Source of the DNA: Chitinophagales bacterium
GTDB lineage: Bacteria > Bacteroidota > Bacteroidia > Chitinophagales > JADIYW01
DNA: 64,000 bases
Direction of reading: 5' to 3'
Assembly: GCA_020636535.1 (NCBI GenBank)
Contig: JACJXT010000012.1
Location: 496,001 to 560,000, forward strand
Shown: positions 41,925-50,117 of the stretch, one piece after another
Position numbering within the stretch: position 1 is the stretch's first letter
Layout: each line of letters opens with the position of its first letter
Notes under the pieces: generated by a model
What the model was told of the DNA's origin: nothing
Seen by the model: only the letters and a program-made list of their open reading frames with translations
Databases searched by the model: none
Translations under genes and position numbers: made by a program

Positions 41925-42416
41925 TCAAACCATCGTTTCAAAAAAACCAGTTTGCTTATTTTTTACTACATTATTCCAGTGGTAATATTTTCCGTTCATA
42001 CAAACATATACACCATTAGCTAGCGTTTGAACAAAAGCAATAGATGCACCTAAATTAAAGAAACCATCAGAACTTCCAAATTTGTATGGAATCATTGCTC
42101 CAGTAAGTATTATCGTTTTTTCTATTTTGGCTTTAGCTAAATAAGTAGCAGTCTTTGCCATAGTATCTGTTCCGTGAGTAATTATAATTTGTTGTTCTGC
42201 TACATTTTTACAAGCATCTAAAATTGTTTTGCGATGATGATTTGTCATTTTTAAACTATCTATCATCATTAAAGTTTCTACAGCAATAGATAAACTACAT
42301 CTTCCTAATTTCAACATTTCAGGAACATGAGTTTGTTCAAAATCTAAACGACCATTTATTTCGTCATATTCTTTATCAAAAGTTCCACCAGTTACTAAAA
42401 TTCTAATTGCTTGCAT
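41925..42416 (-). CDS. Asparaginase-domain protein, short single-domain form
   Basis: This 163-residue protein has only the N-terminal catalytic domain of L-asparaginases. It shows ILVTGGTFDKEY (nucleophile Thr in GGTFDK), IIITHGTDTMAKTA (second active-site Thr-Asp) and TIILTGAMIPYKFGSSDG (conserved lysine). The usual C-terminal domain of about 150 residues is absent, and the stop follows a natural end (FFETMV), so this is the known standalone short family and not a truncated pseudogene. Whether it hydrolyses asparagine is uncertain. It lies between parS-like sites 1 and 2. Confidence 0.8.
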   Translation of the reverse strand: MQAIRILVTGGTFDKEYDEINGRLDFEQTHVPEMLKLGRCSLSIAVETLMMIDSLKMTNHHRKTILDACKNVAEQQIIITHGTDTMAKTATYLAKAKIEKTIILTGAMIPYKFGSSDGFFNLGASIAFVQTLANGVYVCMNGKYYHWNNVVKNKQTGFFETMV

Positions 42417-42446
42417 AAATTCTTTTTTTGTAAAGTTATAATTTAG

Positions 42447-42500
42447 TCTTGATTCTATTATCTATTAATCTTGGTTCATAAAATTGTTTCATGTGAAACA
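42447..42500. repeat. Composite repeat: TCTTGATTCT element plus parS, copy 1
   Basis: TCTTGATTCTATTATCTATT begins 38 bases before parS-like site 2. The same arrangement (39 bases) occurs at 43052-43106, so the parS site and its flank appear duplicated together. Confidence 0.6.
42485..42500. promoter_or_regulatory. parS: parS-like site 2 (ParB binding)
   Basis: TGTTTCATGTGAAACA is identical to site 1. It lies 40 bases upstream of the small membrane protein gene at 42540. Confidence 0.8.
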
Positions 42501-42539
42501 TTTTTATCACAAATATCGTAGAATATTAAAACCGACTTT

Positions 42540-42971
42540 ATGAAAAACTTTTTAAGAAACTTATTAGCTATAATTATTGGTGTAGTAGTCGGTAGTCTAG
42601 TTAATCTATTAATCATAGTAATTGGAAAAACTATCATTCAACCACCAGAAGGAGTAGATGTAACCAATCTTGCAAGTCTTCAAGAAAATATTGACCTACT
42701 AGAAAATAAGCATTTTATTTTTCCTTTATTGGCTCATGCATTAGGAACTTTAGTAGGAGCTTTAATTGCAGTTTTTATTTCGGCTTCTAGTAGAATGTAT
42801 GTTTGCTTAATAGTAGGTATTGTTTTTTTAGTTGGTGGATTTATTAGTTTAGCAAATATTCCTGCACCTTTATGGTTTACTTATAGCGATATTTTTGGTG
42901 CTTATATTCCAATGGCTTTTATAGCTTATGCAATTTTTAATTCTAGAAATACTACTACACAAGTTGCTTGA
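42540..42971 (+). CDS. Small four-helix membrane protein of unknown function
   Basis: This 143-residue protein has four predicted membrane helices (about 8-30, 57-80, 86-108 and 115-135). I do not recognise it by name. Glycine-rich helices such as AIIIGVVVGSLVNLLIIVIG and ALGTLVGALIAVFISA suggest tight helix packing. An acidic loop (QPPEGVDVTNLASLQENIDL) lies between helices 1 and 2. It is monocistronic, between parS-like sites 2 and 3. Function unknown. Confidence 0.7.
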   Translation: MKNFLRNLLAIIIGVVVGSLVNLLIIVIGKTIIQPPEGVDVTNLASLQENIDLLENKHFIFPLLAHALGTLVGALIAVFISASSRMYVCLIVGIVFLVGGFISLANIPAPLWFTYSDIFGAYIPMAFIAYAIFNSRNTTTQVA

Positions 42972-43090
42972 TAGATTTATAGAGCCAAGATTTTAGACTT
43001 TATTATTAAAAGAAGCTAGTTCTTATTATAACTAGGAATGCTTAATCAATATCTTGATTCTAATATCTACTAATCTTTATTCTTTTACAA

Positions 43091-43106
43091 TGTTCCACAT
43101 GAAACA
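43091..43106. promoter_or_regulatory. parS: parS-like site 3 (ParB binding)
   Basis: TGTTCCACATGAAACA reads TGTTTCATGTGGAACA on the other strand, one base from sites 1 and 2. It lies 285 bases before mnmG. Confidence 0.7.
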
Positions 43107-43378
43107 TTCAGAGTATTGGTATAATAAGCAACTATGTATTGTTGATGTTTTTCTATGTAGTGTATATAAATAAGTCTTGTATCTAAAATCTAAAAGTCTT
43201 GAATCTATTTATAACTCACAAATTAATCAACATGTTTATAACACTACTGTTAATTACTGTTGATATATGCTATCTCACTCCGAACTTGTTCCGAAATTCG
43301 GAACGGAATCTATTTAAATATAAAAACTGAAATAAACTCAACATTTAACAAAGTTGATTTTACTTATTGCTAATTTAC

Positions 43379-43386
43379 TATCTTTG
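43379..43386 (+). promoter_or_regulatory. Promoter -7 element TATCTTTG of mnmG
   Basis: TATCTTTG ends five bases before the ATG at 43392, giving a near-leaderless transcript. Confidence 0.6.
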
Positions 43387-43391
43387 CATCA

Positions 43392-45254
43392 ATGTTTTCT
43401 CAATACGATGTAATTGTAGTTGGTGCAGGTCATGCTGGTTGCGAAGCTGCTGTGGCTGCAGCCAAAATGGGTAGTAAGGTACTACTCATTACTATGAATA
43501 TGCAAACTATTGCACAAATGTCTTGTAATCCAGCAATGGGTGGTGTAGCTAAAGGTCAAATTCTTAGAGAAATTGATGCCATGGGTGGTTATTCTGGTAT
43601 TGTATCAGATAAAACTATGATACAATTTAGAATGCTCAATAAGTCTAAAGGACCAGCTATGTGGAGTCCAAGAACACAAAATGATAGAATGCTGTTTCAT
43701 TTAGAGTGGCGTAAAATGCTAGAAGAAACACCCAATATCGATTTTTGGCAAGAAATGGTAAATGGTATCATTGTAGAAGACAATAAAGTAGTTGGTATTA
43801 CTACAGGAATGGGTTTAGAAATTAGAGCGAAAGCAGTAGTTTTAACGAATGGAACTTTTCTAAATGGCATCATTCATATTGGCGAAAAACAATTTGGTGG
43901 AGGTAGAGCAGGAGAGAAAGCAGCTAAAGGAATTACAGAACAACTACAAAACTTAGGTTTTGAAAGTGGTAGAATGAAAACAGGTACACCACCAAGAATT
44001 GATGGTAGAAGTTTGAATTACGATAAAATGGAAATTCAACAAGGCGATGAAGATATTGTTGGCTTTTCATTTAAGAATATAGAGAAACCAAAAGAACAAA
44101 GACATTGTTGGATTACTTATACTAATACAGAAGTTCATGAGCTGTTAAAAACAGGTTTTGACCAATCTCCGATGTTTCAAGGTAGAATACAAGGACTTGG
44201 ACCAAGATATTGTCCTTCTATCGAAGATAAAATAAACCGTTTTGCAGATAAAGATAGACACCAAATTTTTGTTGAACCAGAAGGTTGGAATACGGTAGAA
44301 ATTTATGTCAATGGTTTTTCTACTTCCTTACCAGAAGAAGTACAATACAAAGCACTTACTAAAATTCCTGGTTTTGAACAAGTAAAAATGTTTCGTCCAG
44401 GATATGCCATAGAATACGATTATTTTCCACCAACACAACTCAATCTAACACTAGAAACGAAACTCATTAAAAACCTATTTTTTGCTGGACAAATAAACGG
44501 AACTACTGGTTACGAAGAAGCTGCAAGTCAAGGTATGATTGCTGGAATGAATGCTCATTTAGCTATTCAAGAAAAAGAACCATTTGTGTTAAAACGCTCA
44601 GAAGCTTATATTGGTGTGTTGATAGATGATTTGGTAAACAAAGGTACTGATGAACCTTATAGAATGTTTACTTCTAGAGCTGAGTTTAGAATTCTATTAA
44701 GACAAGATAATGCAGATATTCGTTTAACAGAAATGTCTTATCGTTTAGGTTTTGCAGAAAAAGAAAGATTCGATAGAGTACAAGAAAAGCTAAAAGCAAT
44801 AGACCAAATCAAATATACATTAGAAGATTTTAGTGTAGATGGCACTCAAATAGATGCTTATTTAGAATCTAAAGAAAGTGCACCGTTACAACAAAAACAA
44901 AAAATAGATAAGGTAATTGCCCGACCAAATGTTCACTTAAAAGAGTTGTTGCATCATTTACCTGAGCTACAAGAAGCATTTAATACTTTTGGTGACGAAT
45001 GTTTAGAACAAGCAGAGTTAGCAATTAAGTACGATGGATATCTGAAAAAAGAACAAGAACAAGTTAAAAAAATGGATAAATTGGAAAATATCAAAATGCG
45101 TTCAGACTTTAATTATTTTGATTTACCATCTTTATCTATAGAAGCAAAACAAAAACTAAGCAAAATTAAACCAATTAATCTAGGTCAAGCTTCTAGAATT
45201 AGTGGTGTTTCTCCAGCAGATATTGCTGTTTTAATGGTATATTTAGGAAGATAA
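43392..45254 (+). CDS. mnmG: tRNA uridine-5-carboxymethylaminomethyl modification enzyme
   Basis: This 620-residue FAD protein (also called GidA) works with MnmE to modify U34 of several tRNAs. The dinucleotide-binding motif VGAGHAGCEAA is at residues 10-20, followed by MSCNPAMGGVAKGQILREIDA and GTFLNGIIHIG. GRMKTGTPPRIDGRSL carries conserved catalytic residues, and PGYAIEYDYFPPTQL and GQINGTTGYEEAA are later family motifs. The C-terminal helical MnmE-binding domain is complete and ends AVLMVYLGR. gidA often lies near oriC with parS sites in bacteria, as appears here. The next gene starts one base later. Confidence 0.97.
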   Translation: MFSQYDVIVVGAGHAGCEAAVAAAKMGSKVLLITMNMQTIAQMSCNPAMGGVAKGQILREIDAMGGYSGIVSDKTMIQFRMLNKSKGPAMWSPRTQNDRMLFHLEWRKMLEETPNIDFWQEMVNGIIVEDNKVVGITTGMGLEIRAKAVVLTNGTFLNGIIHIGEKQFGGGRAGEKAAKGITEQLQNLGFESGRMKTGTPPRIDGRSLNYDKMEIQQGDEDIVGFSFKNIEKPKEQRHCWITYTNTEVHELLKTGFDQSPMFQGRIQGLGPRYCPSIEDKINRFADKDRHQIFVEPEGWNTVEIYVNGFSTSLPEEVQYKALTKIPGFEQVKMFRPGYAIEYDYFPPTQLNLTLETKLIKNLFFAGQINGTTGYEEAASQGMIAGMNAHLAIQEKEPFVLKRSEAYIGVLIDDLVNKGTDEPYRMFTSRAEFRILLRQDNADIRLTEMSYRLGFAEKERFDRVQEKLKAIDQIKYTLEDFSVDGTQIDAYLESKESAPLQQKQKIDKVIARPNVHLKELLHHLPELQEAFNTFGDECLEQAELAIKYDGYLKKEQEQVKKMDKLENIKMRSDFNYFDLPSLSIEAKQKLSKIKPINLGQASRISGVSPADIAVLMVYLGR

Positions 45255-47009
45255 ATGATAAATAGCGTCAAAAAACGACATACAAAAATTTTAATAAGCA
45301 CATTATTAATAGTGTTCTTTTTTGCTAAATGTGCAGTTATTACTTCGCCAACTGGTGGAGAAAGAGACAAAACACCACCAGAGTTATTAACAGAAATACC
45401 AGCTAATAAAACAACCAACTTTAATACGCATCAAATACATTTACAATTTAACGAGTTTGTGCAAGTCAATAATCAACAAAATATCATTGTTTCTCCAAAA
45501 TTGCAAAATAAACCAAAAATAGAAGTAAAGAAAAACGACATCTATATCTCATTTAAAGATACATTGATACCAAACACGACTTATTCTGTTTTTTTTGGAG
45601 ATAATATTGTAGATGTAAATGAAAGCAATCCGTTTCCAAATTATACTTTCGTTTTTTCAACAGGCGATTTTATAGATTCATTAGAATTAAAAACCAAAAT
45701 AGATTTTACAGAAACTAGTATTCCAGATAATTCGTATTTATTGTTGTATAAAGATTTAAACGATTCTGCTTTTTTAAAAGAAGCTCCTTTTTATTTATCA
45801 AAAATTGAAAAAGATGGAAGTGCTATCATTCAGCATTTAAAACAAGGTACTTATAAAGTATATGCATTAACCGATTTAAATAACAACTATTACTACGATT
45901 TACCTAACGAAAATATTGCTTTTTTAGATTCAGCAATTACAATAGATTCCAATGTAAGCAACATCAAATTAGAATTGTTTACACCAGAACCAAATCAACT
46001 TAAAGTATTGCAAACAGATAAAAGTATTGTCAACAATCAATTCAATATTTCGTGGAATAAAAATATATCACCAACAAAAGACCAAATAGCCATTCAGGTA
46101 TTTCCAGATACGATGATTAATGCCATTGCTTTTCCAAATGGTGAAAAAACAAGTAAAGTCTATTTTCCAAATCTTAGTCAAGATACAGGTCGCATAGGTT
46201 TAAAAGTGTTTCACAACAAACAATTAATAGATTCAACTATAAATTTAAGTATCAATAACAAAAAAGAGTTGCTTACTATTTTTAATGATTCTACAATTTA
46301 TAAAGTTTTTGAAGGATCTGCTTTAAAACTCAAAAGCAATTCTTTTTCTATTTTCAATATCGATTCATCAAAAGTACAATTGTTAGATTCTACTAAGACA
46401 TCAATTCCTTTTACAATAGAAAAAGACAACGATTGGCAGTCATATCATATAAAAGCACAGTGGCAAGACAACATGAACTATCAATTAGTCTTAGCAGATT
46501 CATTTTTGGTAGATTTTGGTCAAAACTATACAAAAATGCAAAAAATTTCCATTTTAGGTCAATCAGTTAAAAAAGCAGGTAACTTATTGATTAACATTGA
46601 GTTACAAGAAGAATCACTATATTTAATCGCAAATTTAAAAGATAATCAAGGCAAAGTATTAGATCAACATTTTTTACGCGATTCTCAGACGCTTCAAATC
46701 AACTATAAAATGTTACCAGCAGGTCAATATTTTGTAGAAATTATAAAAGACGATAATGACAATGGAATTTGGAACAGCGGAAACTTTGAATTAAAAACAT
46801 TACCAGAAAAAAAATATAAATCTCAAGCAATTATAATAAAAGAAAATTGGGATAGCGAAGAAACCATAAAAGTAGATTTTAATCAAAAAACAGAATCTAC
46901 AAATATTAAAAATACAGATACAAAAATACAAAAAGGTTTAGAAGAAAATACGAACGAAATTTTAAATAAAACTACTTCACCAAAAACAAAAGGCGGTCTT
47001 CAAAAGTAA
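45255..47009 (+). CDS. Large lipoprotein with N-terminal Ig-like (SbsA-type) domain
   Basis: This 584-residue protein is predicted to be lipid-anchored: an N-terminal hydrophobic stretch (ILISTLLIVFFFAKC) ends in a lipobox cysteine followed by AVITSPTGGERDKTPPELL. That PTGG-x-KD-TPP start is typical of a Bacteroidota Ig-like lipoprotein family. Residues about 40-130 form the Ig-like/Big_5 domain (IHLQFNEFVQV, DTLIPNTTYSVFFGDNIVD). Strand-rich regions follow, with a C-terminal tail rich in Lys and Thr. It starts immediately after the mnmG stop, so it is probably co-transcribed. Likely outer-membrane or periplasmic, function unknown. Confidence 0.8.
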   Translation: MINSVKKRHTKILISTLLIVFFFAKCAVITSPTGGERDKTPPELLTEIPANKTTNFNTHQIHLQFNEFVQVNNQQNIIVSPKLQNKPKIEVKKNDIYISFKDTLIPNTTYSVFFGDNIVDVNESNPFPNYTFVFSTGDFIDSLELKTKIDFTETSIPDNSYLLLYKDLNDSAFLKEAPFYLSKIEKDGSAIIQHLKQGTYKVYALTDLNNNYYYDLPNENIAFLDSAITIDSNVSNIKLELFTPEPNQLKVLQTDKSIVNNQFNISWNKNISPTKDQIAIQVFPDTMINAIAFPNGEKTSKVYFPNLSQDTGRIGLKVFHNKQLIDSTINLSINNKKELLTIFNDSTIYKVFEGSALKLKSNSFSIFNIDSSKVQLLDSTKTSIPFTIEKDNDWQSYHIKAQWQDNMNYQLVLADSFLVDFGQNYTKMQKISILGQSVKKAGNLLINIELQEESLYLIANLKDNQGKVLDQHFLRDSQTLQINYKMLPAGQYFVEIIKDDNDNGIWNSGNFELKTLPEKKYKSQAIIIKENWDSEETIKVDFNQKTESTNIKNTDTKIQKGLEENTNEILNKTTSPKTKGGLQK

Positions 47010-47016
47010 ATTTCTT

Positions 47017-47059
47017 GCTTTGGGATTTTTTATTTGTCTAAAATAAAGTCTAAAAATCT
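47017..47059. repeat. Direct repeat flanking the lipoprotein gene, left copy
   Basis: GCTTTGGGATTTTTTATTTG continuing to TCTAAAAATCT recurs with a few changes at 47846-47891, about 829 bases to the right. The right copy is part of a true terminator; this one lacks the left stem arm. Confidence 0.7.
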
Positions 47060-47197
47060 AAACAAAAAAATTTTTAATACTTACTACAAACAATCTTACT
47101 ACTAGAAAAATGACCGTTCACTCAAAATTTCGTCCGTTCACACATTTAATTGGCTTTTTTCAAAATACTGTAATACATTTACAGAAAATATAATATT

Positions 47198-47788
47198 ATG
47201 AAAACAATAAAATTAACAACACTAAGCGTAATCTTGTTATTAGCTATTACGCTTATTTCATCATGTAAAAAAGACAAAACAATAGTAACAGAAAATCCAT
47301 TTACTACTTTATTTAATGATGATGTATTAAGTGACTCAACTTTAAATTATGATTTTATTAATTATGGAGTTTTTGAATTTGGCTTTGAGTTTAGTGTTAC
47401 TAAAAATGGAAAAGTAACTCAGTTGGGTGTTAAAAGTCCAGATGCTGGAGATATAAGAGCAACACTATGGGATTTAACCGATACTTCTATTATAGCACAA
47501 ACAACAGTAACTGTTGTAGCAAATACTATGAAGTTTAATAATTTGGCTACAGCAGTAGAATTATCTACTTCAAAAAAATATGCCATTACTATGTTATCTA
47601 ATGATTGGTTTCGAAAAAAGAGAACAAGCTCTGCAGATTATCCATATCCAATAACGAAAGGAAATGTAAAAATACAAAAATATGCATGGGTGGGTTCTTC
47701 ATTTGGGACGGATGCAGTATATCCTACTATGTACGAAACAGATTATTTAGCAGGAATTGTTGATTTTACTTACGAAACAGAAGAATAA
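47198..47788 (+). CDS. Lipoprotein with DUF4082-like domain
   Basis: This 196-residue lipoprotein has a signal ending in LITLISSC (lipid-attached cysteine near residue 23), then KKDKT. The remainder is beta-rich. GKVTQLGVKSPDAGDIRATLWD, then KFNNLATAVELSTSKKYAITM, resemble the DUF4082 family of beta-sandwich domains found in surface proteins. No enzymatic motif is visible. A near-identical pair of direct repeats flanks the gene, so it may sit in a cassette that was gained or duplicated as a unit. A terminator follows. Probably on the outer membrane facing either side. Confidence 0.75.
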   Translation: MKTIKLTTLSVILLLAITLISSCKKDKTIVTENPFTTLFNDDVLSDSTLNYDFINYGVFEFGFEFSVTKNGKVTQLGVKSPDAGDIRATLWDLTDTSIIAQTTVTVVANTMKFNNLATAVELSTSKKYAITMLSNDWFRKKRTSSADYPYPITKGNVKIQKYAWVGSSFGTDAVYPTMYETDYLAGIVDFTYETEE

Positions 47789-47826
47789 ATAAAACATCTT
47801 CTTCATAAAACAATTAGTTTAAAATG

Positions 47827-47861
47827 TCCCAAAGTAGTTTTCTCTGCTTTGGGATTTTTTT
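47827..47861 (+). terminator. Rho-independent terminator after the DUF4082-like lipoprotein
   Basis: TCCCAAAG / CTTTGGGA (47827-47834, 47847-47854) form the base of an 11-pair stem with one G-T pair and a 6-base loop. Seven T follow. It lies 38 bases after the stop. The right arm plus T run is also part of the direct repeat shared with 47017-47059. Confidence 0.85.
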
Positions 47862-47891
47862 ATTTGTCTAAAAGTAAATGTCTAAAAATCT
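47846..47891. repeat. Direct repeat flanking the lipoprotein gene, right copy
   Basis: GCTTTGGGATTTTTTTATTT continuing to TCTAAAAATCT matches the left copy at 47017-47059 with one added T, two added bases and one substitution. Confidence 0.7.
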
Positions 47892-47928
47892 TGGCACTTG
47901 TTTCTAAAAATCTATGTATTTTTAAAAA

Positions 47929-48669
47929 ATGGAAACCAAAGAAGAGCACATTATTAATAAGTTTAGAGAAATGGTAGCTAAACGATATAATTTCGATGGC
48001 TTACAAAAAAGGTTTACCTTACCTCCAAGTATTACACCAGAAATAGTTGAAGAAATTAAAAATTATTTTTTAACTACTATATATCCACCAGCAGACGAAA
48101 GAAAAAAACTAGAAGCTGCTTTTGCTAATCTAGCAGACTATGTTCGGTCGCCTAAAAAAATATGGAATCTCTTTGGAGATATGACTCGAGCTATTTTTAA
48201 ATTTGGTAGTCAGTTTTTAAAAGCATTAAAAGCAGGTATGGACTCACTAAATTCTTTTGTTGGTGCTAAAAATTTTGAAAAATCAATGGTAGACATTGCG
48301 AATAAGCAAGCTATAACACCACCAATTTCCGATGAAGAATTTGAAGAATGCATGTATCGTTTACCAAGAGAAGAAATTGAAAAATTCATCAACGATGTGA
48401 AAAGTTTATTCGGTGCAATGGTAAATACTAAACTATTACAAAAAACACTCGATATATTAGATCATGTTATACAAACCATGGAGAAAAAACCACATGTTTT
48501 TCCAAAAGAAGATGTAGAAGGCATAAAATTAGGAAAGTCGCTATTAAAAAGTGGTTATAATATCTTTTCCAAGTACGATGAACCAACCAAAACAGCAATA
48601 GTCGATTTTATTTATAAAAACGAAATGTGGTTTGTTGACGATGTTTACAAACGAAAAGAAGGACAGTAA
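47929..48669 (+). CDS. Conserved-looking hypothetical cytoplasmic protein
   Basis: This 246-residue protein has no signal peptide or membrane helix. It is predicted mostly helical: FREMVAKRYNF, PEIVEEIKNYFLTTIY, LEAAFANLADYVRSP, FGSQFLKALKAGMDSLNSFV and EKFINDVKSLFGAMV. I do not recognise the family. No catalytic signature stands out, though aromatic and charged residues are spread as in a globular protein and codon use matches the neighbours. It follows a terminator and precedes a repeat-rich gap, so it is probably monocistronic. Confidence 0.65.
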   Translation: METKEEHIINKFREMVAKRYNFDGLQKRFTLPPSITPEIVEEIKNYFLTTIYPPADERKKLEAAFANLADYVRSPKKIWNLFGDMTRAIFKFGSQFLKALKAGMDSLNSFVGAKNFEKSMVDIANKQAITPPISDEEFEECMYRLPREEIEKFINDVKSLFGAMVNTKLLQKTLDILDHVIQTMEKKPHVFPKEDVEGIKLGKSLLKSGYNIFSKYDEPTKTAIVDFIYKNEMWFVDDVYKRKEGQ

Positions 48670-48676
48670 TACTTCT

Positions 48677-48722
48677 CGTCATTGCGAAATTTTGAGAGGA
48701 ACGAACAAAATTGTGGCAATCT
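48677..48722 (+). repeat. Dispersed palindromic repeat, CGTCATTGCG type
   Basis: It begins CGTCATTGCGAAATTTTGAG, contains GAGGAACGAA and ends GGCAATCT. It shares boundaries with the repeats at 38495, 50031 and 59270. Confidence 0.7.
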
Positions 48723-48792
48723 CAAACTATAAACTGCTATAAAGTAGATTACCTGTCTACCGACAGGTAGATATTGCAGTCTTGATTTTTTG

Positions 48793-48818
48793 CTACTTTT
48801 GTATCAAGACAAAAGTAG
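48793..48818. repeat. Hairpin repeat with conserved ATCAAGA loop, copy 1
   Basis: CTACTTTTG, loop TATCAAGA, CAAAAGTAG: a perfect 9-base stem. The copy at 58571-58598 has the same loop (CATCAAGA) but a different matching stem. Confidence 0.7.
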
Positions 48819-48962
48819 ATGATACTAAACTTAGAAGCAGTAATTCATCTAAAATTTCAATTAGTATTTTAAAGGTTTGGCAAAATCTATAATTTAGACT
48901 AATTAACAAATATTCATAAATATAGTTTGGCAACACAGCAAACAACGCAGTATATTTATACA

Positions 48963-49343
48963 ATGGCTAAAAAAGTGATTTATACCGATGAAGCTCCAGA
49001 ACCAATAGGACCATATTCTCAAGCTATTGTAGCAAATGGCATGTTATTTGTTTCTGGTCAAGTTGCAATTGATGCATTCTCTGGTGTAGTAGTAAGAGAT
49101 AGTATTGAAGCAGAAACAAAACAAGTGATGCAAAACATTGGTCATATCTTACAAGCTAATGATATGGATTATAGTCATATTATAAAAACAACTATTTTTT
49201 TAAAGGATATGCATGATTTTCCTAAAATGAATGAAGTTTACGGAAGCTATTTTTCAAATCAACCACCAGCTAGAGAAACTGTAGAAGTAAGTTGTTTACC
49301 AAAAAATGTAAGCGTAGAAATATCTTGCATTGCTATAAAATAA
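48963..49343 (+). CDS. ridA: RidA-family enamine/imine deaminase
   Basis: This 126-residue protein hydrolyses reactive enamines and imines such as 2-aminoacrylate released by PLP enzymes. Family motifs: PEPIGPYSQAIVANGMLFVSGQ at the N-terminus, IGHILQANDMDYSHIIKTTIFLKDM, and the catalytic region PPARETVEVSCLPKNVSVEISCIA with the conserved arginine in ARE. The start ATG 48963 is preferred to a TTG 12 codons upstream, because TATATTTA at 48950-48957 places the transcription start close to 48963 and the family begins near here. The downstream secreted-protein gene follows after 6 bases. Confidence 0.92.
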   Translation: MAKKVIYTDEAPEPIGPYSQAIVANGMLFVSGQVAIDAFSGVVVRDSIEAETKQVMQNIGHILQANDMDYSHIIKTTIFLKDMHDFPKMNEVYGSYFSNQPPARETVEVSCLPKNVSVEISCIAIK

Positions 49344-49349
49344 ATTATT

Positions 49350-50006
49350 ATGAAATATATTTACATACTTGTTTTTTTGTTTGGATTTAACTTTGGAGCT
49401 TTAGCTCAAAAAAACAATCAATATTGTTCTCAAGCAAAAGATTCTGCAAAAGCAGATATGCTTAGTGACACCAATGCAATAAAATTTTATATTGATGGAA
49501 AATATAATGCAATGAATGCTTATTTGGAAGTCAAAATAGGAAACAATTTTTATGAAAAAAACTTAGTAAAAATAAACGAAAATAAAACCACACCAGAGTA
49601 TAGAAAATGCTACAATGATGCTGTTCAAAAAAAACTAGACTCTTTATATGACACTAACTTTTTTGCTAATGCAGAAAAAATAATGAAAGAGTACGATCAA
49701 CAAGGTAAAGGTTATAGAAGGGCAATGTTTCCAAATGGCGACCAAGCAATGAATGTTTTTGTTGCTAAAAATGTAAAGCTACCAAACAACTGTAAACCAG
49801 ATGATGGCTCTGATAAAATCTCTGTTTATTATTATATAGAAGTTAGTGATATTGGAAAAGTATCTATAGTTCAATTGGTGAAATCTAATTGTAAAGCAGC
49901 AGAACAACCAGTTGCAGATGCTATTAGTAAACTACCAGAATTTATTAATGCAACAAAAGCAGGTCAGCCACAAACTACCAATTTAATTATTCCTTTTGTA
50001 AAATAA
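49350..50006 (+). CDS. Secreted protein with TonB-C-terminal-like domain
   Basis: This 218-residue protein has a signal peptide (MKYIYILVFLFGFNFGALA, cleavage before QKNNQ). The C-terminal 90 residues resemble the TonB C-terminal fold: MFPNGDQAMNVFVAKNVKLP, then ISVYYYIEVSDIGKVSIVQL and ADAISKLPEFINATKAGQPQ. The GKV strand, then a P-x-F ending near IPFVK, are typical. There is no membrane anchor or proline-rich span, so it is not a working energy transducer. It is more likely a periplasmic domain of unknown partner. It lies 6 bases after ridA. Confidence 0.65.
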   Translation: MKYIYILVFLFGFNFGALAQKNNQYCSQAKDSAKADMLSDTNAIKFYIDGKYNAMNAYLEVKIGNNFYEKNLVKINENKTTPEYRKCYNDAVQKKLDSLYDTNFFANAEKIMKEYDQQGKGYRRAMFPNGDQAMNVFVAKNVKLPNNCKPDDGSDKISVYYYIEVSDIGKVSIVQLVKSNCKAAEQPVADAISKLPEFINATKAGQPQTTNLIIPFVK

Positions 50007-50030
50007 TAATATAACTTATAATATATCGCT

Positions 50031-50072
50031 CGTCATTCCGTAATTTTGAGGAACGAAAAATATACGGAATCT
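50031..50072 (+). repeat. Dispersed 42-base palindromic repeat, CGTCATTCCG type
   Basis: It runs CGTCATTCCGTAATTTTGAG, then GAACGAAAAATATACGGAAT and CT. ATTCCGTA and TACGGAAT are inverted ends. The copy at 59270-59311 differs at only one base. Confidence 0.85.
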
Positions 50073-50117
50073 GTTTTTGCAAAAAAACCATTTTGAATAC
50101 GCAATGTTTAATTATTT

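Larger units (their letters stand above)
42972..43391. other. 420-base intergenic region upstream of mnmG with repeats and parS
   Basis: It contains the composite TCTTGATTCT-parS element (43052-43106), a variant CTCACTCCG…CGGAATCT palindromic repeat (about 43275-43311) and the mnmG promoter (43379-43386). No open frame or RNA gene was recognised. No exact TTATNCACA box is present here, unlike the 36.8 kb region. Confidence 0.6.
48670..48962. other. 293-base intergenic region with three types of palindromic repeat
   Basis: It holds a CGTCATTGCG…GGCAATCT repeat (48677-48722), the hairpin ACCTGTC / GACAGGT (48751-48757, 48762-48768) and the 9-base-stem hairpin CTACTTTTG / CAAAAGTAG with loop TATCAAGA (48793-48818). 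The promoter TATATTTA (48950-48957) lies five bases before ridA. Confidence 0.7.
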
